Shown here: in pieces, positions 39,716 to 52,585 of the stretch | Position numbering within the stretch: position 1 is the stretch's first letter | How the letters are laid out: each line of letters starts with the position of its first letter | Assembly: GCA_001642945.1 (NCBI GenBank) | Contig: LGRT01000004.1 | Coordinates: forward strand, 1 to 64,000 | DNA length: 64,000 nucleotides | Origin: Rhodobacteraceae bacterium SB2 | GTDB lineage: Bacteria; Pseudomonadota; Alphaproteobacteria; Rhodobacterales; Rhodobacteraceae | Reading direction: 5' to 3' | The notes under the pieces: generated by a model | Seen by the model: the letters and a program-made list of their open reading frames with translations, nothing else | Databases searched by the model: none | Told to the model about the DNA's origin: nothing | Program-made: the position numbers and the translations under genes

Positions 39716-42700
39716 TTAGCTTTCGCTTGTCGTAGCCTCTTTAAACACATCATCTTCGCTGGGTGCGGCTAAGGCGGCCGCAGCCTGAGCTTCCTCGCGG
39801 CGCGCTTCAAGCACCACATTGTCACGCTCTGTGGCGATACGGCGAACTTGTTGCGTCGCGCCCCCTGTGCCCGCTGGAATAAGCCGCCCAACGATCACGT
39901 TTTCTTTCAGACCAACCAATTTATCCCGCTTGCCTTGCACCGATGCCTCGGTCAGAACCCGTGTGGTTTCCTGGAATGAGGCGGCAGAGATAAACGAGCG
40001 CGTTTGCAAGGATGCTTTTGTGATGCCTAGCAAAATAGGTTCACCCTGCGCCGGACGTCCGCCTTTTGACAGGGCTTTTTCATTTGCTGCGTCAAACTCC
40101 GCCTTATCGACATGTTCGCCTTTCAGCAAAGTGGTGTCACCGCTTTCGGCGATTTCCCATTTCTGCAGCATCTGGCGTACGATCACTTCGATATGCTTGT
40201 CGTTGATTTTAACACCTTGCAAACGATACACATCCTGCACCTCATCGATCATGTAATTTGCCAGCGCTTCAATGCCCATAATGGCCAGAATATCATGCGG
40301 GGCTGGGTTGCCATCCATGATGTAATCGCCCTTTTGCACAAAATCACCCTCGGCAACCGGAATATGCTTTCCTTTAGGAACCATATATTCCACCAGCTCC
40401 AGCGATTCATCGGCCGGCTCAATGCTGATCCGTCGCTTGTTTTTATAATCGCGCCCAAAGCGCACATATCCATCGACTTCCGCGATAATCGCGTGATCTT
40501 TTGGACGGCGTGCCTCAAACAATTCAGCAACCCTCGGCAAACCACCTGTGATGTCTTTTGTTTTGGCCCCTTCACGCGGAATACGTGCGACCACATCCCC
40601 CGCTTTCACCTCTTGACCATCTTCGACCGACAAGATTGCATCAACCGACATTGGATAGGTAATTGGATTGCCCGCCTCATTGCGCACAGGCTCACCATCT
40701 TCACCAGCAAGGATAATTTCAGGCTTCAATTCGCTGCCCTTTGCGGCGGCGCGCCAGTCAATAACGATTTTCTGCGTCATCCCGGTTGCATCATCGGTTT
40801 CTTCACGCACGGCAACGCCATTGGCCAGGTCCACATGTTTGGCAACACCGGCTTTTTCGGCGATGATCGGCAAAGTATAGGGATCCCACTCAAATAATTT
40901 ATCGCCGCGTTCAACCTTGGCCCCTTCGGCCACGAATAACTTCGTGCCATAGCCCAATTTATGGCTGGCCAATTCATCCCCATTTTCATCTAGGATGCGC
41001 AGCTTCATATTGCGCCCCATCACCAACATGTCACCCTGCGCGTTTTTCAACGTTTGCGGGTTCTCAAACTCAATCACACCACTTTGGCTGGCTTCCAAGA
41101 AGGATTGCTGGCCCCCTTGCGCAACGCCGCCAATGTGGAATGTCCGCATTGTCAGCTGCGTACCAGGTTCACCGATTGATTGCGCCGCGATGATGCCCAC
41201 CGCTTCGCCGGTATTCACGATAGTACCGCGCGCAAGATCTCGTCCGTAGCACAATGCACAAACGCCCTCTTCAGCTTCGCAGGTCAAAGGAGAGCGAATG
41301 CGCGCCGTTTGCAGACCCGCCTCATCGATCTTATCGGCCATAATCTCATCGATCAGCTCGCCTTTGGCGACCAACATGTCTTCCGTTCCGGGGCGTAAAA
41401 TATCCTCAGCAGCAACCCGGCCCAACACGCGCTCGGCCAACGATGAGACAACTTCCCCATCATTGACGGCCGTTTCGGCCGTGATGGATTGTTCGGTACC
41501 ACAATCATTCATGCGCACAATGCAATCTTGTGCAACATCAACCAAACGCCGGGTTAGATATCCAGAGTTCGCTGTTTTCAACGCTGTATCCGACAAGCCC
41601 TTACGCGCACCGTGGGTAGAGTTGAAATATTCAAGCACCGTCAAACCTTCTTTAAAGTTTGAAATGATCGGCGTTTCAATAATATCGCCGTTCGGCTTGG
41701 CCATCAGACCACGCATACCGCCCAGTTGCTTCATCTGGGTAACCGATCCACGCGCGCCCGAATGGGCCATCATATAAACGCTGTTCGGCTCGCTTTCAGA
41801 TCCGTCATCATCCAAGCGCGGCGCCGAAATCGTATTCATCATTGCGTCGGTGACTTTATCGTTACATTTTGACCAGGAATCGACAACTTTGTTATATTTC
41901 TCGCCCTGTGTGATCAGACCATCCATATATTGCTGTTCGAAATCTTTAACCTGCTGACGGGTCGTATCAACGATCCCCCATTTATCATCTGGGATAACCA
42001 TATCATCCTTGCCGAATGAGATACCGGCTTTGAACGCTTCTCTGAAGCCCATCGTCATAATTTGATCGCAGAAAATAACCGATTCTTTCTGACCGCAATA
42101 GCGGTAGACAGTGTCGATCACCTTTTGGACATCTTTCTTTCTGAGCAACGCGTTCACCAATTCAAACGGCGCTTTGTTATTCACCGGCAAAAGAGCGCCC
42201 AGGCGCACGCGCCCCGGAGTGGTTTCAAACCGTTGCATCACTTCGCTGCCATGCTCATCTATTTGCGGAATACGCGCAGTGATTTTGGCATGCAAATGCA
42301 CAGTGCCACTATCGAGAGCGTATTGCACTTCCTCAATCGAGCTGAACATCATCCCTTCACCCTTCATGCCTTCTCGCATGATCGTGGTGTAATACAGACC
42401 CAAAATCATATCCTGCGAGGGCACGATAATCGGGGCTCCATTTGCTGGTGACAGCACGTTATTTGTGGACATCATCAACACTCGGGCTTCTAGCTGGGCT
42501 TCCAAGCTGAGCGGCACGTGTACGGCCATTTGGTCACCGTCAAAATCAGCGTTGAACGCAGAACAGACCAGCGGATGCAATTGGATGGCTTTGCCTTCTA
42601 TCAAAACCGGCTCAAAAGCTTGAATGCCCAACCGGTGCAAAGTAGGCGCACGGTTCAACATTACCGGGTGCTCGCGGATCACTTCATCCAGAATATCCCA

Positions 42701-43933
42701 TACTTCAGGACGCTCTTTTTCAACCAGTTTTTTGGCTTGCTTCACCGTACTTGACAGCCCTTTGGCCTCAAGGCGCGAATAGATAAACGGCTTGAACAAT
42801 TCGAGCGCCATTTTCTTAGGCAAGCCACATTGATGCAGCTTCAGCTCTGGGCCCGTCACGATCACCGAACGGCCAGAAAAATCGACCCGCTTTCCAAGCA
42901 AGTTTTGACGGAAACGGCCCTGTTTGCCTTTCAGCATGTCCGACAGCGATTTCAGCGGCCGCTTATTGGCACCGGTGATCACGCGGCCGCGGCGGCCATT
43001 GTCGAACAACGCATCGACAGATTCCTGCAGCATCCGCTTTTCGTTGCGCACGATAATATCGGGCGCGCGCAATTCGATCAGTCGCTTCAAACGGTTGTTG
43101 CGGTTAATCACACGGCGATAAAGATCGTTCAAATCCGACGTTGCAAACCGGCCGCCATCCAATGGCACCAAGGGGCGCAACTCCGGCGGAATCACCGGCA
43201 CAACAGTGAGGATCATCCATTCCGGGCGGTTGCCCGATTCCAAAAAGCTTTCAACCACTTTCAGGCGCTTGATGATTTTTTTCGGCTTCAGCTCACCCGT
43301 GGCTTCTTTGAGATCCGCGCGCAATTGCTCGGCTTCAGATTCCAAATCGATCGCCGCCAGCATTTCGCGGATCGCTTCTGCACCGATATTGGCGGTAAAT
43401 GCATCCATACCGAACGTGTCTTGCGCGTCCATATATTCTTCTTCGGTCATCATCTGACCATAGGTCAAATCGGTCAGACCAGGCTCGATCACCACATAAT
43501 TTTCAAAATACAGCACGCGTTCCAAATCACGAAGCGTCATATCCAGCATCAAGCCAATCCGCGATGGCAGCGACTTTAAGAACCAAATATGTGCAACGGG
43601 TGAGGCCAGTTCGATATGCCCCATACGTTCCCGGCGGACCTTCTGCAGCGTCACTTCAACGCCACATTTTTCGCAGACAACGCCGCGATACTTCATCCGT
43701 TTATATTTGCCGCACAGACATTCGTAATCTTTGGTTGGGCCAAAAATTCGCGCGCAGAACAAACCATCACGCTCGGGCTTAAAGGTCCGGTAATTGATCG
43801 TTTCGGGCTTTTTGATTTCACCGAAAGACCATGAAAGGATCCGCTCTGGGCTGGCCAAAGAGACTTTGATCTCATCGAAAACTTTAGGTGACGTTAACGG
43901 GTTAAACGGGTTGTTTGTCAGTTCCTGGTTCAT
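39716..43933 (-). CDS. rpoC: RNA polymerase beta' subunit
   Basis: 1405 residues from the ATG at 43933 ([22 protein letters not shown]), with AGAGGA upstream; the frame runs 20 codons further into rpoB without homology. The N-terminal zinc site [20 protein letters not shown], the catalytic magnesium motif [12 protein letters not shown], the trigger loop/bridge helix region and the second zinc site ([13 protein letters not shown]) are intact. rpoB lies directly upstream. Confidence 0.98.
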   Translation of the reverse strand: MNQELTNNPFNPLTSPKVFDEIKVSLASPERILSWSFGEIKKPETINYRTFKPERDGLFCARIFGPTKDYECLCGKYKRMKYRGVVCEKCGVEVTLQKVRRERMGHIELASPVAHIWFLKSLPSRIGLMLDMTLRDLERVLYFENYVVIEPGLTDLTYGQMMTEEEYMDAQDTFGMDAFTANIGAEAIREMLAAIDLESEAEQLRADLKEATGELKPKKIIKRLKVVESFLESGNRPEWMILTVVPVIPPELRPLVPLDGGRFATSDLNDLYRRVINRNNRLKRLIELRAPDIIVRNEKRMLQESVDALFDNGRRGRVITGANKRPLKSLSDMLKGKQGRFRQNLLGKRVDFSGRSVIVTGPELKLHQCGLPKKMALELFKPFIYSRLEAKGLSSTVKQAKKLVEKERPEVWDILDEVIREHPVMLNRAPTLHRLGIQAFEPVLIEGKAIQLHPLVCSAFNADFDGDQMAVHVPLSLEAQLEARVLMMSTNNVLSPANGAPIIVPSQDMILGLYYTTIMREGMKGEGMMFSSIEEVQYALDSGTVHLHAKITARIPQIDEHGSEVMQRFETTPGRVRLGALLPVNNKAPFELVNALLRKKDVQKVIDTVYRYCGQKESVIFCDQIMTMGFREAFKAGISFGKDDMVIPDDKWGIVDTTRQQVKDFEQQYMDGLITQGEKYNKVVDSWSKCNDKVTDAMMNTISAPRLDDDGSESEPNSVYMMAHSGARGSVTQMKQLGGMRGLMAKPNGDIIETPIISNFKEGLTVLEYFNSTHGARKGLSDTALKTANSGYLTRRLVDVAQDCIVRMNDCGTEQSITAETAVNDGEVVSSLAERVLGRVAAEDILRPGTEDMLVAKGELIDEIMADKIDEAGLQTARIRSPLTCEAEEGVCALCYGRDLARGTIVNTGEAVGIIAAQSIGEPGTQLTMRTFHIGGVAQGGQQSFLEASQSGVIEFENPQTLKNAQGDMLVMGRNMKLRILDENGDELASHKLGYGTKLFVAEGAKVERGDKLFEWDPYTLPIIAEKAGVAKHVDLANGVAVREETDDATGMTQKIVIDWRAAAKGSELKPEIILAGEDGEPVRNEAGNPITYPMSVDAILSVEDGQEVKAGDVVARIPREGAKTKDITGGLPRVAELFEARRPKDHAIIAEVDGYVRFGRDYKNKRRISIEPADESLELVEYMVPKGKHIPVAEGDFVQKGDYIMDGNPAPHDILAIMGIEALANYMIDEVQDVYRLQGVKINDKHIEVIVRQMLQKWEIAESGDTTLLKGEHVDKAEFDAANEKALSKGGRPAQGEPILLGITKASLQTRSFISAASFQETTRVLTEASVQGKRDKLVGLKENVIVGRLIPAGTGGATQQVRRIATERDNVVLEARREEAQAAAALAAPSEDDVFKEATTSES

Positions 43934-43982
43934 TTTAATTCCTCTAATTGGAGACAGAAAGGTGGAAGCGTGGGCAAAAGCC

Positions 43983-46900
43983 CTACGCATCATCCTCCGT
44001 GTCCAAGAGTTCCATATTCAGGCCGAGACCACGGACTTCCTTCACCAAAACATTGAAGGATTCCGGAATGCCCGCTTCGAAGTTATCTTCACCTTTAACG
44101 ATGCTTTCATAGACTTTCGTCCGCCCTGCAACGTCATCAGATTTGACCGTCAACATTTCTTGCAATGTGTAAGCCGCGCCGTAAGCTTCCAAAGCCCAAA
44201 CCTCCATTTCACCAAAGCGCTGGCCGCCAAATTGGGCTTTACCACCCAATGGCTGCTGCGTGACCAAGCTGTAGGGCCCAGTTGAGCGTGCGTGGATTTT
44301 ATCATCCACCAAGTGATGTAGCTTCAGCAGGTATTTTATCCCAACCGTGACCGGACGGGTGAATTGCTCACCTGTGCGGCCATCAAACAGGATGGATTGG
44401 CCCGATTGATCAAAACCAGCCCGCACCAGCGCGTCATTCACATCGCCTTCTTTGGCGCCATCAAAGACCGGTGTCGCGATCGGCACGCCATTGCAGACAT
44501 TGCCCGCCGCTTCAACCAAACTGTCTTCATCCATGCCGGCAATGCCTTCTTCGTAGACATCATCACCATATGCCAGACGCATTGCCTCACGCACCGGTGT
44601 CAAATCACCCGAACGACGATAATCATTCAAGGATTCATCGATATTCACGCCCAGACCGCGCGCCGCCCACCCCATATGGGTTTCTAAGATTTGGCCCACA
44701 TTCATACGCGAAGGCACGCCCAGAGGGTTCAAACAGAAATCAACAGGCGTTCCATCTGCCAAGAAAGGCATATCTTCCATTGGCACAACCTTTGAGATCA
44801 CCCCTTTATTGCCGTGACGGCCCGCCATTTTATCGCCTGGCTGCAGCTTACGCTTCACCGCGATAAAGACTTTTACCATTTTCATAACGCCAGGGGGCAG
44901 ATCATCACCGCGACGCACTTTTTCAACTTTATCTTCAAAGCGGGCGTCTAGAATCCGCTTTTGCACTTCATATTGCTCGTGCAAGGCCTCAACGATCTTC
45001 GCATCGCCCTCTTCGCTCAACGCCAATTGCCACCACTGGCCACGGCTTAAACTCTCAAGTAAATCTTCGTCGATCACGGCGTTGGCTTTCACGCCTTTCG
45101 GGCCTTTTAGAACCGTCTTGCCAATGATCATACTGCGCAGACGGGCATAGATGTTGCGATCCAAAATCGCCAGCTCGTCATCGCGGTCTCGCGCCAAACG
45201 CTCAACCTCTTCGCGCTCAATTTGCAAAGCGCGCTCATCTTTTTCAACGCCATGGCGGTTGAACACGCGCACTTCAACAACCGTACCAAAATCGCCTGGC
45301 TTAACGCGCAAAGATGTATCGCGCACATCCGACGCTTTCTCACCAAAGATCGCTCTGAGAAGCTTTTCTTCAGGCGTCATTGGGCTTTCGCCTTTCGGCG
45401 TGATTTTTCCAACCAGAATATCACCTGGCTCTACATCAGCACCAATATAAACGATCCCCGCCTCATCCAAATTGCGCAGCGCTTCTTCGCCAACATTTGG
45501 AATATCACGTGTGATTTCTTCAGGGCCAAGCTTGGTGTCGCGCGCTGCCACTTCAAATTCTTCAATATGAACCGACGTAAACACATCATCGCGCGCCACG
45601 CGCTCTGAAATCAGAATTGAATCTTCGTAATTATAGCCGTTCCAAGGCATAAACGCGACCACCACGTTTTTACCTAAAGCCAATTCACCCAAATCAGTTG
45701 AGGGCCCATCAGCGATCACTTCGCCTTTAGACACCGCTTGCCCCACTTTAATGAGTGGACGCTGGTTGATGCAAGTATTTTGGTTGCTGCGCTGGAATTT
45801 ACGCATCCGGTAAATATCAACACCCGCATCGCCAAGATCCAGATCTTCGGTCGCCCGGATAACGATCCGCTGCGCGTCAACCTGATCCACTACACCGGCG
45901 CGTTTCGCCATAATCGCCGCACCGGAGTCCCGCGCTACGATTTCTTCGATGCCCGTGCCAACCAAAGGCGCCTCGGCCCGTAGCAAAGGCACCGCCTGAC
46001 GTTGCATGTTCGAGCCCATCAAAGCGCGGTTCGCATCGTCATTTTCCAAAAACGGAATTAGCGAGGCCGCAACCGATACCAACTGCTTTGGGCTCACATC
46101 GATCAGGTCAACATTCTCGACGGGCGCAAGCGTGTAATCGCCAGATTGCCGCGTGCTCACCAGATCATTCACAAACCGTCCGTTCACGTCCAATTTCGCA
46201 TTGGCTTGTGCCACCGTATGGCGCATTTCTTCTGTGGCAGAGAGGTAATGTACCTCATCCGTCACCGTCGCATCCTTCACGATCCGATAGGGCGTTTCGA
46301 TAAAACCATATTTGTTCACGCGTGCAAAGGTTGCCAATGAGTTGATTAGGCCAATATTTGGCCCCTCCGGCGTTTCAATCGGACACATGCGCCCATAATG
46401 GGTTGCGTGCACGTCGCGCACCTCAAAACCGGCCCGCTCACGCGTTAACCCGCCTGGCCCAAGCGCCGACAGGCGGCGTTTGTGGGTGACTTCTGAAAGA
46501 GGGTTGGTTTGGTCCATAAATTGCGATAATTGGCTGGACCCAAAGAATTCACGCACCGCGGCAGCAGCCGGTTTCGCGTTGATCAAATCCTGTGGCATCA
46601 CAGTATCGATTTCGACCGATGACATCCGTTCTTTAATTGCCCGCTCCATCCGCAGCAATCCGACCCGATATTGGTTTTCCATCAATTCGCCAACCGAACG
46701 CACGCGCCGGTTGCCCAAGTGATCAATATCGTCGATATCACCCTTGCCATCGCGCAGCTCAACCAACGCCTTGATGCAAGACACAATATCTTCTTTGCGC
46801 AATGTGCGCTGCGTATCTTCTGCATCAAGCGCCAAACGCATATTCATTTTCACGCGGCCAACCGCGGATAAATCATAGCGCTCGCTGTCGAAAAACAGCG

Positions 46901-48119
46901 TGTCAAACAGCGCGGAAGCAGCATCTACGGTGGGCGGTTCGCCCGGGCGCATGACGCGGTAAATATCCATCAGCGCGGTATCACGGCTGAGGTTTTTATC
47001 CTGCATCATGGTGTTGCGCATATAGGGGCCAACATTGACGTTATCGATATCAAGTACGGGAATATCGGCAAAGCCGGCATCCACAAGATCTTTCAACGAT
47101 CCACCGATCATTTCGCCTTCTTTATCATATTCCGCGGTTAGTTCATCACCCGCTTCTACGTAAATCGCGCCGGTTTCCTCATTGATTAAATCTTGAGACA
47201 CAAATTTACCAATAATTTGGTCAAACGGCACCAAAAGCTCGGTTACTTTGCCCTCATCGATCAATTTTTTCACCGCGCGGGGCGTTACTTTTTTGCCCGC
47301 TTCAGCAATCACTTCACCCGTCGCTGCATCGATTAGATCATAAATTGGACGGGTGCCGCGCACGCGCTCTGGGAAGAATTTCGTTTTCCACCCTTTGCCT
47401 TTCACAACGTGGAAATTCACCGTGTCATAATAGGCGCTCATGATGCCTTCTTGATCCAGGCCAAGCGCGTAAAGCAGCGTGGTTACCGGCAATTTACGGC
47501 GGCGATCGATCCGAGCAAACACCAAGTCTTTGGCATCAAATTCAAAATCAAGCCAAGACCCGCGATACGGAATGATCCGGCAGGCGAATAACAGCTTACC
47601 CGAGCTGTGCGTTTTACCTTTGTCATGATCGAAAAACACCCCAGGAGAGCGATGCATCTGTGAAACGATCACCCGTTCGGTCCCGTTGACAACAAAGGTG
47701 CCATTCGGTGTCATCAAAGGCATATCGCCCATAAACACGTCTTGCTCTTTAATGTCTTTTACCGATTTGGCGCCCGTATCTTCATCAACATCAAACACGA
47801 TCAGCCGCAGCGTGACCTTGAGCGGAGCACTATAGGTCATATCACGCTGCTGGCATTCCTCGACGTCATATTTGGGCTTTTCTAAATCATAGCCAACAAA
47901 TTCCAGCACAGAGGTTTCGTTGAAATCTTTGATCGGAAACACCGATTGGAAAACGCCTTTGATGCCTTCGCCATCAGTGGGAATTTCCGCCTCGCCCGAG
48001 CGCAAAAACAAATCATAAGATGATTTTTGCACTTCAATCAGGTTTGGCATGTCAAGAACTTCGCGAATTTTTCCGTAATATTTACGCAAACGCTTCTGGC
48101 CGAGATATGATTGAGCCAT
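43983..48119 (-). CDS. rpoB: RNA polymerase beta subunit
   Basis: 1378 residues from the ATG at 48119 ([31 protein letters not shown]). The rifampicin-binding cluster ([33 protein letters not shown]) is wild type: Asp, His and Ser positions of known resistance mutations carry the sensitive residues. The catalytic GNKGVISK and C-terminal flap/clamp regions are complete. It is separated from rplL by 235 bp with a long hairpin. Confidence 0.98.
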   Translation of the reverse strand: MAQSYLGQKRLRKYYGKIREVLDMPNLIEVQKSSYDLFLRSGEAEIPTDGEGIKGVFQSVFPIKDFNETSVLEFVGYDLEKPKYDVEECQQRDMTYSAPLKVTLRLIVFDVDEDTGAKSVKDIKEQDVFMGDMPLMTPNGTFVVNGTERVIVSQMHRSPGVFFDHDKGKTHSSGKLLFACRIIPYRGSWLDFEFDAKDLVFARIDRRRKLPVTTLLYALGLDQEGIMSAYYDTVNFHVVKGKGWKTKFFPERVRGTRPIYDLIDAATGEVIAEAGKKVTPRAVKKLIDEGKVTELLVPFDQIIGKFVSQDLINEETGAIYVEAGDELTAEYDKEGEMIGGSLKDLVDAGFADIPVLDIDNVNVGPYMRNTMMQDKNLSRDTALMDIYRVMRPGEPPTVDAASALFDTLFFDSERYDLSAVGRVKMNMRLALDAEDTQRTLRKEDIVSCIKALVELRDGKGDIDDIDHLGNRRVRSVGELMENQYRVGLLRMERAIKERMSSVEIDTVMPQDLINAKPAAAAVREFFGSSQLSQFMDQTNPLSEVTHKRRLSALGPGGLTRERAGFEVRDVHATHYGRMCPIETPEGPNIGLINSLATFARVNKYGFIETPYRIVKDATVTDEVHYLSATEEMRHTVAQANAKLDVNGRFVNDLVSTRQSGDYTLAPVENVDLIDVSPKQLVSVAASLIPFLENDDANRALMGSNMQRQAVPLLRAEAPLVGTGIEEIVARDSGAAIMAKRAGVVDQVDAQRIVIRATEDLDLGDAGVDIYRMRKFQRSNQNTCINQRPLIKVGQAVSKGEVIADGPSTDLGELALGKNVVVAFMPWNGYNYEDSILISERVARDDVFTSVHIEEFEVAARDTKLGPEEITRDIPNVGEEALRNLDEAGIVYIGADVEPGDILVGKITPKGESPMTPEEKLLRAIFGEKASDVRDTSLRVKPGDFGTVVEVRVFNRHGVEKDERALQIEREEVERLARDRDDELAILDRNIYARLRSMIIGKTVLKGPKGVKANAVIDEDLLESLSRGQWWQLALSEEGDAKIVEALHEQYEVQKRILDARFEDKVEKVRRGDDLPPGVMKMVKVFIAVKRKLQPGDKMAGRHGNKGVISKVVPMEDMPFLADGTPVDFCLNPLGVPSRMNVGQILETHMGWAARGLGVNIDESLNDYRRSGDLTPVREAMRLAYGDDVYEEGIAGMDEDSLVEAAGNVCNGVPIATPVFDGAKEGDVNDALVRAGFDQSGQSILFDGRTGEQFTRPVTVGIKYLLKLHHLVDDKIHARSTGPYSLVTQQPLGGKAQFGGQRFGEMEVWALEAYGAAYTLQEMLTVKSDDVAGRTKVYESIVKGEDNFEAGIPESFNVLVKEVRGLGLNMELLDTEDDA

Positions 48120-48297
48120 GGATATAGTACCTTTCAGTTTTCTCACCGGACGCGCGCGCTGTCGGGTACCAGCCGCGCCCCCATACGAGATCGCAAGATA
48201 AGATCAATGCCTGGCTTTCACCCAACGAAAGCCTCCCGATCTATTTATCCTGCCCAACAAAACGCCTGCTGAAGTAGGCTCTTTCTAAGACAGGTAT

Positions 48298-48326
48298 GGC
48301 CAAGAGCGGGTTTCCCGCTCTCGGCC
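48298..48326 (-). promoter_or_regulatory. Long hairpin between rplL and rpoB
   Basis: A 13-bp stem (48298-48310 with 48314-48326) closed by three bases. Its only irregular pair is G-U in the minus-strand RNA. No T-run follows, so it is not a classic terminator. Its place matches the rplL-rpoB attenuator/RNase III processing region of E. coli, which lowers polymerase relative to L7/L12 synthesis. That function is inferred by analogy. Confidence 0.6.
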
Positions 48327-48354
48327 GATACGTACCAGGTTACCCTGGCGGTGT

Positions 48355-48738
48355 TTACTTAAGCTCGACTTCGGCGCCAGCTGCTTCCAGCTTGGCTTTG
48401 ATGTCTTCCGCTTCGGCTTTATCAACGCCTTCTTTGACAGCTTTGCCGCCTGCATCAACCAGCTCTTTGGCTTCTTTCAGGCCTAGGCCTGTGATGCCGC
48501 GAACTTCTTTGATCACGTTGATTTTTGAAGCGCCTGCGGCTTTCAGAATTACGTCAAATTCTGTTTGCTCTTCAGCGCCGCCACCTGCGGCATCGCCACC
48601 TGCAGGGCCTGCCATCATGACAGCGCCACCGGCAGCAGGCTCAATGCCATACTCGTCCTTCAGGATGGTTTTCAGTTCTTGTGCTTCCAGCAGGGTAAGA
48701 CCAACGATCTCTTCTGCAAGTTTCTTCAGATCAGCCAT
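48355..48738 (-). CDS. rplL: 50S ribosomal protein L7/L12
   Basis: 127 residues. N-terminal dimerisation helices ([26 protein letters not shown]), alanine/glycine-rich hinge, and the C-terminal factor-binding domain ([36 protein letters not shown]). Several L7/L12 dimers bind L10 to form the stalk that recruits elongation factors. Lies 70 bp after rplJ. Confidence 0.97.
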   Translation of the reverse strand: MADLKKLAEEIVGLTLLEAQELKTILKDEYGIEPAAGGAVMMAGPAGGDAAGGGAEEQTEFDVILKAAGASKINVIKEVRGITGLGLKEAKELVDAGGKAVKEGVDKAEAEDIKAKLEAAGAEVELK

Positions 48739-48808
48739 TTTCGACTCTTTCCGTTTCTAAGTTGTGTTCCAACGTATGGGGCATTTCCCTACGCAGATCT
48801 TAAGTTGC

Positions 48809-49324
48809 TTAAGCAGCTGCCTTGTCTTCGATGCTCGACAAAATGCCGGCGATATTCGAAGCAGGTGCGCCAATTGCGCCTGCGATGTTTGAAGCAGGAG
48901 CGCCGATGCAGCCCACGATCGAAGCAATAAGCTCTTCGCGTGAAGGCATTTTCGACACGGCTTCAACGCCGGCACGATCCAAAACATTCTCACCCATCGC
49001 GCCACCGAGAATTTCAAACTTTTTATTCTCTTTGGCGAAATCCTCGGCCACTTTGGCTGCTGCCACCGGGTCCTCGGAAAAGGTTAGAACAGTCATCCCT
49101 GTCAGAAAATCTGCTATGCCTGCGCATGGCATCCCATCAAGGGCGATCTTGGCGAGCCTGTTTTTGGCAACACGAACTGCGCTTCCACCCTGACGGGCGC
49201 GGGCGCGCAGATCTTGCATTTCAGCAACTGTAAGCCCTGCATAGTGAGACACTACCACAACGCCAGAGCTTTCAAAGATTTGGCCGAGTTCCTCGACCAC
49301 TTTCTCTTTTTGTGCTCTATCCAC
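48809..49324 (-). CDS. rplJ: 50S ribosomal protein L10
   Basis: 171 residues ([40 protein letters not shown]), stalk base protein. The C-terminal region contains a tandem near-repeat, [25 protein letters not shown], before the L7/L12-binding helix; the repeat is made of [10 protein letters not shown] units. In E. coli L10-L12 represses its own mRNA. The 255-bp upstream gap could hold such a leader. Confidence 0.96.
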   Translation of the reverse strand: MDRAQKEKVVEELGQIFESSGVVVVSHYAGLTVAEMQDLRARARQGGSAVRVAKNRLAKIALDGMPCAGIADFLTGMTVLTFSEDPVAAAKVAEDFAKENKKFEILGGAMGENVLDRAGVEAVSKMPSREELIASIVGCIGAPASNIAGAIGAPASNIAGILSSIEDKAAA

Positions 49325-49579
49325 AGTTTCACTCCAAATTTGGGGATCTCTCCCCGGCTCAAGTTTGCCACCCTAAAAGGGCAGCGTTCGGGTCCTAGGT
49401 CAGGGTCCCGAGGCCAAAACCACCCGAGGCTTGCGCCGCAGACTGATCCAATGTCTCGTTCCCCATCTCAGGAAGGATTTAACGGGCCTGCGCCCCACCC
49501 TCCGTCTCGGACAGAACGGATCCTAGCGGATCCGCTATTCGCTGCCCCCTGCACAACAATGCAAAAGGCAACCAATTTC

Positions 49580-50278
49580 TTAGCGTTGGCTTGCAGCCCC
49601 CACATCGATCGTGACGCCGGCGCCCATTGTCGAACTCAGCGCGATCTTTTTCATATAGGCACCCTTAGCACCTGATGGCTTGGCTTTGGCCACAGCGTCT
49701 ACGAACGCTTTTACGTTTTCGACCAATTTTGCTTCATCAAATGAGGCTTTGCCAACACCCGCATGCACCACACCGCCTTTTTCAGCTTTGAACTGCACTT
49801 CGCCGCCCTTCGCCGCTTTGACAGCCGCAGTAACATCCATCGTGACGGTACCGACTTTGGGATTGGGCATCAAATTGCGCGGCCCAAGTACTTTTCCCAA
49901 ACGCCCAACAACCGGCATCATATCAGGTGTTGCAATGCACCGATCAAATTCGATCTTGCCGCCTTGAACAATTTCCATCAGATCTTCGGCGCCCACAATA
50001 TCAGCCCCAGCCGCTTTCGCCTCATCTGCTTTGGCATCGCGCGCAAACACTGCAACCCGCACTGTTTTTCCAGTGCCATTTGGCAGACCGATAACGCCGC
50101 GCACCATCTGGTCGGCATGGCGGGTATCAACCCCTAAATTCACCGCAATTTCGATCGTTTCATCGAATTTAGCTTTTGCGTTGGCTTTCACCAATGCCAC
50201 AGCCTCTTCAACCGACAAATCAAATTTGCCGTCCGCTGCTTCGCGCACAGAGCGCATCCGTTTTCCAAACTTCGCCAT
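49580..50278 (-). CDS. rplA: 50S ribosomal protein L1
   Basis: 232 residues ([57 protein letters not shown]-like segment as [19 protein letters not shown]). L1 forms the mobile stalk that ejects E-site tRNA and represses the rplKA transcript in E. coli. One base separates it from rplK. Confidence 0.97.
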   Translation of the reverse strand: MAKFGKRMRSVREAADGKFDLSVEEAVALVKANAKAKFDETIEIAVNLGVDTRHADQMVRGVIGLPNGTGKTVRVAVFARDAKADEAKAAGADIVGAEDLMEIVQGGKIEFDRCIATPDMMPVVGRLGKVLGPRNLMPNPKVGTVTMDVTAAVKAAKGGEVQFKAEKGGVVHAGVGKASFDEAKLVENVKAFVDAVAKAKPSGAKGAYMKKIALSSTMGAGVTIDVGAASQR

Positions 50279-50279
50279 C

Positions 50280-50705
50280 TTACTTCACCTCGATGCCCAT
50301 CGAACGCGCTGATCCCAGAATGATCTGCATCGCACCTTCGATGTCGTTTGCGTTAAGATCGGTCATTTTCGCTTCTGCGATCTCTTTGACTTGCGCCGCG
50401 GTCACGGTTCCGGCTGTTTCACGGCCCGGATTGGTAGCGCCTGACTTCAGCTTTGCCGCTTTGCGCAAATAATAAGATGCGGGCGGCGTCTTAATATCCA
50501 TCGAGAATGATTTATCCTGATAGTAGGAAATCACTGTCGGGCATGGTGCTCCAGGCTCCATATCAGCCGTCTTTGCATTGAAAGCTTTACAGAATTCCAT
50601 AATGTTAATACCGCGCTGACCCAATGCAGGTCCTACGGGTGGCGAGGGGTTTGCTTTCCCCGCCGGCACTTGCAATTTAAGCGTGCCAACCAGTTTCTTG
50701 GCCAT
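50280..50705 (-). CDS. rplK: 50S ribosomal protein L11
   Basis: 141 residues from the ATG at 50705 ([43 protein letters not shown]), with AAAAGGAGAGG upstream; the longer frame to 50801 is not used. L11 forms the GTPase-associated centre with 23S rRNA and is needed for RelA-dependent stringent response. Directly precedes rplA. Confidence 0.97.
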   Translation of the reverse strand: MAKKLVGTLKLQVPAGKANPSPPVGPALGQRGINIMEFCKAFNAKTADMEPGAPCPTVISYYQDKSFSMDIKTPPASYYLRKAAKLKSGATNPGRETAGTVTAAQVKEIAEAKMTDLNANDIEGAMQIILGSARSMGIEVK

Positions 50706-50810
50706 CTGGCCTCTCCTTTTACCAACACTCCTCTGACGCGTCATCGGAGCTTTTCGTTGTCGTGGTTCGGGTGCATCGGCCGCGACCGACTGCCCTTCCA
50801 CGGGCTAACC

Positions 50811-51344
50811 TCAGGCTTGTTTGGTTACCTGAGTATATTCCAATTCGACCGGCGTCTCGCGGCCAAAAATTGACACTGTTACTTTCAGACGCTGGTTCTC
50901 ATCATCCACGCCTTCAACCAACGCGTCGAAATCTTCAAACGGACCGTCATTCACTTTGACTTTTTCGCCGATCTCGTAGTGCAGCAATGTGCGCGGCGAT
51001 TCTTCGCCTTCTTGAACGCGATTCAAAATTGCGTTTACTTCTGCGTCTCGCATCGGCATTGGGCGGCCCTGCGGCCCCAAAAACCCTGTTACGCGATTGA
51101 TCGAGTTGATCAAGTGATACCCCTGATCACTCATCTCCATGCGCACCAACACATAGCCGGGCATGAAGCGACGTTCAGCCGTGACTTTTTTGCCACGCCG
51201 CACCTCAATCACCTCTTCGGTGGGCACCAAAACTTCTTCAATCTCACCTTCGAGATTTGCCTCGACCACAGATGTTTTTATTTGCTCGGCGATTTTCTTT
51301 TCGAAATTTGAAAGAACGCTTACCGAGTACCACCGCTTTGCCAT
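50811..51344 (-). CDS. nusG: Transcription elongation/antitermination factor NusG
   Basis: 177 residues. NGN domain ([53 protein letters not shown]) and a C-terminal KOW domain ([43 protein letters not shown]). Binds the polymerase clamp and, through KOW, Rho or S10. Starts about 195 bp after secE, with a promoter-like site in between. Confidence 0.97.
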   Translation of the reverse strand: MAKRWYSVSVLSNFEKKIAEQIKTSVVEANLEGEIEEVLVPTEEVIEVRRGKKVTAERRFMPGYVLVRMEMSDQGYHLINSINRVTGFLGPQGRPMPMRDAEVNAILNRVQEGEESPRTLLHYEIGEKVKVNDGPFEDFDALVEGVDDENQRLKVTVSIFGRETPVELEYTQVTKQA

Positions 51345-51480
51345 CGAGTCTTAGGCCCTTCATAAGATGCGAATTTCATCGCAATTTCAAAACGTTAAGT
51401 CTTTTTTTAAGGTCCTTAAGGTCCAAAAAAATCGGCGCGCAACACGAATCGCCGCACGCCAAACAGACTTTTGAAAGCCC

Positions 51481-51509
51481 CAATTACCCTCGAAACATAA
51501 GTATTTCAA
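51481..51509 (-). promoter_or_regulatory. Possible promoter before nusG
   Basis: Minus-strand TTGAAA (51504-51509), 17-base spacer, TAATTG (51481-51486). It lies in the 194-bp gap between secE and nusG. The -10 match is modest, so this is tentative. Confidence 0.35.
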
Positions 51510-51538
51510 GTGAGATTGGCAAAGCCTTCGAAAAAAAA

Positions 51539-51736
51539 TTACCTCAACGCATCCAGCAAAGTCTGCAGCCCAGAGCGGATCCCTAAATCAACAAGCGCAA
51601 AGATAACCGCAGCCAAGGCCGCCATCACAAAAACCATTACCGTGGTCAAAAGCACCTCTCGCCGCGTCGGCCAGACAACCTTAGACACTTCGGAACGAAC
51701 TTGCTGAATAAACTGCAACGGATTGCTGATTGCCAT
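51539..51736 (-). CDS. secE: Preprotein translocase subunit SecE
   Basis: 65 residues from the ATG at 51736 (MAISNPLQFIQQVRSEVSKVVWPTRREVLLTT), with the conserved VxWPTRxE amphipathic segment and one transmembrane helix (VMVFVMAALAAVIFALVDLGI). SecE clamps the SecY channel. In most related genomes tRNA-Trp lies just upstream; here the next 9.9 kb are other DNA and secE appears to use its own promoter. Confidence 0.96.
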   Translation of the reverse strand: MAISNPLQFIQQVRSEVSKVVWPTRREVLLTTVMVFVMAALAAVIFALVDLGIRSGLQTLLDALR

Positions 51737-51761
51737 GGATCGACCTTTCAAAGTTGTGCTG

Positions 51762-51790
51762 CACATAATGCGCTTTGCGGTAACTTTCAA
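51762..51790 (-). promoter_or_regulatory. Possible promoter before secE
   Basis: Minus-strand TTGAAA (51785-51790), exactly 17 bases, then TATGTG (51762-51767), about 26 bases before the secE start codon. Such a site would be needed because the tRNA-Trp transcript ends in a terminator 9.8 kb away. Confidence 0.5.
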
Positions 51791-52585
51791 CCCATGATCA
51801 CATCAGGTAGCGCGCTCTTATTTGCCCAACTGCGTTTATCTTTTTATCGCTGAAACAGCCATGCTCAACACATATCCACAAAAATCTTTGGAACGGCGGG
51901 TCTTTCAAACAGATCGCTTTGCAAAATCGCACCAAAAAAAACGCCAACCCGCCCCTTTTACTTTGGCCATCCACGCGCATTTTCAAGGCCGATGAAGCTG
52001 TCAAACAACATCACCTGCAAAGCCGCCAGGTTGTACAGCAGACCAATTGCCGTGCAGCGCCGAGATTTCGCACCCAGTGCGGGCGCGTAAAACGGGCTTT
52101 TCCAAGCAGCGCATTAATTCAACCTGAACGCGTTTGGATATAATTTAGGCGGCGCAGCCTGTCTTTACTAAGAGCCTTTTGAAAATGACGGCTTTGTCAA
52201 AAACTTTAATTTTCTACTCCAGATAAAGCATACGAGTCACAGTTAAAACAATCGCAGAAGAAGACATGTCGATCGGTAGAATGACCATGTTGAAATCGGT
52301 GTCAGAAGAGGCCATGCGAAATGCAAGCAATATTTCCCAATGTTGAACTGGTCATAAAGCTCCAAACCAGCCCCATGACACAAATGTCAGTGGCGATAGT
52401 ACCCGCTCTAAAGATACCAAGAAAAACCTGCTGGGACGGGAACGCTATCAAGAGGCCCTAAACTTCGGGGAAAGCCAATTTTTATTATGAGGGTAATTTA
52501 AGGATGTTCGTGGCCACTCCTGGGGCCAAAATATTAAGGCCACTTTTAGCTATGGTGATACGAATAATCCCAGAAAGGCCGTCAG
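51791..52585. other. Gene-poor stretch downstream of secE promoter
   Basis: Nearly 800 bp with no intact gene that I can support. Short frames are broken by stops in all phases. Two plus-strand fragments have protein-like composition (about 52420-52490, and 52505-52588 ending NNPRKAVS) and may be relics, but I cannot name them. No tRNA, terminal repeat or transposase remnant is evident. Confidence 0.4.

Noticed and set aside
51919-52143. Plus-strand 74-codon frame near secE
   Set aside because: Composition is not protein-like and there is no start signal.
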